From positions 1 to 14,330 of the forward strand of contig DAIRGH010000078.1 in assembly GCA_036794585.1 (NCBI GenBank): 14,330 bases of DNA, in the 5' to 3' direction. Of this stretch, positions 12,947 through 14,330 are shown piece after piece. The stretch comes from WHSW01 sp036794585 (GTDB taxonomy: Bacteria; Actinomycetota; Thermoleophilia; Solirubrobacterales; 70-9). The position numbers and the translations under genes are program-made. The notes under the pieces were generated by a model. The model was not told the DNA's origin. It worked only from the letters and a program-made list of their open reading frames with translations, and did not search any database. The number at the start of each line of letters is the position of its first letter. The first letter of the stretch is position 1.

Positions 12947-13630
12947 CTACGCCTTGACCGACGCGACGAACCCGCGTACGTCGGCCGCGGGCTCGGAGTA
13001 GGCGTCGCCGAGGGCTGACTCGACCGCGTTCATGTGGTCCGCGGCCCAGGCGGGCAGGTCGTAGTCGATCGCGCGCAGGAACTCGAGCGTGACCGCGAAG
13101 CGGATGTCGGCGATCGAGGGCGAGTCGCCGGTGACGAAGTTGCGGCCGTCGAGGAAGTGGTCGTGGTAGGCCTGGAGCGGCAATGCGAGCGCAGCCTCGG
13201 CGTCCTTCGCGGCCGTGGCCTTCATCTCGTCGTCAGCCGTTGACGTTGCGACCTCGCCCGCGTACTGCGGGAAGCCGAGGGTCGGATACGTGGCACGCGC
13301 GACGAGCGGATAGATGGTCCCGACCAGGTAGAACATCGCGCTGTCGACCATCGCCCGCGGGCCAGGATCGGTCGGGTAGAACCGGTCGAGGCCGTGCTTG
13401 TTGCAGAGGTACTGCATGATCGCGCAGCTCTCCCAAAGCGAGCCCTTCGGCAGCCCCTCCTCCTCGATCAGCGGCGTGAGCATCGCCGGGTCCTTGGCGA
13501 CGAACTCCGGCTCCTCCTTCTTGCCCCAGACGTCGATCTCCTCGAAGTCGAGCCCGGCGGCTCGGACGAAGACGCGGGCTGCGAGGTTGTTGACGCTCGG
13601 CGTCAGGATGCTCAGCGTGTTGTCCGCCAT
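12947..13630 (-). CDS. Glutathione S-transferase-fold protein
   Basis: The 227-residue protein has the two GST domains. The N-terminal thioredoxin fold (about 4-80) includes TPSVNNLAARV, where Ser12 is a candidate catalytic residue, the cis-Pro segment MLTPLIEEEG (Pro53) and the glutathione-site motif WESCAIMQYL (66-75). The C-terminal helical domain (about 90-220) has the N-capping box GDSPSIADIRFAV. Its start codon is 9 bases after the stop of the upstream CoA-ligase gene, and the ribosome-binding site AGGAGG overlaps that stop (TAGGAGG), so the two are translationally linked. Most actinobacteria make mycothiol instead of glutathione, so the thiol cosubstrate is open. Next to an aryl-CoA ligase it might act in aromatic or maleyl-type catabolism; this is inference. 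Confidence 0.88.
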   Translation of the reverse strand: MADNTLSILTPSVNNLAARVFVRAAGLDFEEIDVWGKKEEPEFVAKDPAMLTPLIEEEGLPKGSLWESCAIMQYLCNKHGLDRFYPTDPGPRAMVDSAMFYLVGTIYPLVARATYPTLGFPQYAGEVATSTADDEMKATAAKDAEAALALPLQAYHDHFLDGRNFVTGDSPSIADIRFAVTLEFLRAIDYDLPAWAADHMNAVESALGDAYSEPAADVRGFVASVKA

Positions 13631-13639
13631 GTTGTCCTC

Positions 13640-14329
13640 CTAGGCGTAGCGCTCAACGAGCTTCGACTTGTACTCGCTGCGTCCCAGGCTTCCCCAGGGC
13701 AGCAACTCAACTCGCGTCTGGACCACGAGCGCCTCGCGCAGTCTCTCACGGATCTGATCGGCCAGCGCGTCGTCGACGGGCTCGCCTCGAGCGAGCTCGA
13801 CGGCCACGGGAAGCGGGGGCTCCTGCTTCGGTCCGGGCGCCCGCGGCTTGACCAGGATCTGACCGCTGACCCTCGGCCCGAAGGCGCCGACCACCTCGCG
13901 GACGGCGGAGGGAAAGACGTTGACCCCGCGGACGATCAGCATGTCGTCGGTACGGCCGAGGCAGCGGATGCGCGGAGCCGTGCGGCCGCATTCGCACGGA
14001 CCGGTGCGGACCTCGACGTGGTCGCGGGTGCGAAAGCGAAGCAGCGGCGCCGCACGGTGCCGAAGATGCGTGAGCACCAGCTCTCCGGTGGCGCCCTCCT
14101 CCAGGTCGAGCGCGGCGCCCGTCTCGGCTTCGATCAGCTCGGGGTGGACGAAGTCGCGGGCGCCGAGGTGCATGCCGGTCTGCGCCTCGCACTCGCCCCA
14201 CAGCGAGATCCCGATGTCGCCGACGCCCATCGCCTCGGTCACCCGCGCGCCCCAGCCCTCCTCGAGCTGCGCGCGCAGGGACGGCTCGCCGCCGCCCGGC
14301 TCGCCGGCGACGAGGACCCGCTCGACACT
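13640..14329 (-). CDS. Phenylacetate-CoA ligase-type enzyme, C-terminal part
   Basis: The frame runs open to the window edge, so the N-terminal part is missing and 229 residues remain. They match the C-terminal half of PaaK-type adenylate-forming ligases. These show LVAGEPGGGEPS and WGARVTEAMGVGDIG near the edge, then TGELVLTH, the LLRFRTRDHVEV motif (equivalent of YRTGD), a CECGRTAPRI metal-site-like pair, and GRTDDMLIVRGVNVFPSAVREVV. The end carries the RSEYKSKLVERYA Lys region. Such enzymes convert phenylacetate or another aromatic acid to its CoA thioester via an acyl-adenylate. Substrate is not proven: many PaaK homologues in actinobacteria act on other aryl acids. It is the first visible gene of the ligase-GST-GNAT run. 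An internal GTG at 14242 is not the true start. Confidence 0.88.
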   Translation of the reverse strand, partial: SVERVLVAGEPGGGEPSLRAQLEEGWGARVTEAMGVGDIGISLWGECEAQTGMHLGARDFVHPELIEAETGAALDLEEGATGELVLTHLRHRAAPLLRFRTRDHVEVRTGPCECGRTAPRIRCLGRTDDMLIVRGVNVFPSAVREVVGAFGPRVSGQILVKPRAPGPKQEPPLPVAVELARGEPVDDALADQIRERLREALVVQTRVELLPWGSLGRSEYKSKLVERYA

Positions 14330-14330
14330 C

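Overview
The window is GC-rich chromosomal DNA, very probably from an actinobacterium of the class Thermoleophilia (Solirubrobacterales or relatives). The taxon call is an inference. It rests on the base composition, the many GTG starts and apparently leaderless starts, the recR/ybaB/dnaX cluster, and two secreted-protein types I associate with that class: a short exported beta-sandwich protein with two cysteines, and a beta-propeller with a lysine-rich FSFGK...KKKGTA tail.

Layout, left to right. Bases 1-448 hold the 3' end of an unrecognised helical protein. Bases 484-3613 form a compact plus-strand operon: a perfect inverted repeat (probable operator), a PadR-type repressor, an MMPL/RND exporter overlapping it by one base, and a SnoaL-like protein. 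This looks like a drug- or lipid-export unit controlled by its own repressor. On the minus strand, dnaX-ybaB-recR (6313 down to 3614) is a DNA replication and recombination housekeeping operon. Divergent from dnaX are a small L7/L12-domain protein and a small secreted protein. Next, on the minus strand, lies the signal recognition particle RNA gene. It is of the large, Alu-domain-containing type (about 270 nt), with a recognisable promoter and a strong palindromic terminator.

Bases 7455-10024 carry three plus-strand genes for exported proteins: two overlapping genes with M15-like zinc-peptidase motifs (HxxGxAxD ... HxH), and a six-bladed YW-repeat beta-propeller. A tRNA-Val(CAC) gene follows at 10056-10127.

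The most unusual structure is just downstream. The last 23 bases of the tRNA plus one flanking base are repeated exactly, in direct orientation, at 12392-12415. This is the geometry of attL/attR left by integration into a tRNA 3' end. The 2.3 kb between the copies encodes an asparagine-synthetase-like protein and a small ABM-like protein, with no integrase, so it may be a remnant or a trans-mobilised mini-island.

The right end (14329 down to 12419, minus strand) is a likely operon of a phenylacetate-CoA-ligase-type enzyme (5' end outside the window), a glutathione S-transferase-fold protein and a GNAT acetyltransferase. No CRISPR array, insertion sequence, transposase, phage gene or classical defence system was seen. 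Gene-free stretches are all short; the only one above 300 bases (7065-7454) is filled by the SRP RNA gene with its terminator and promoter.
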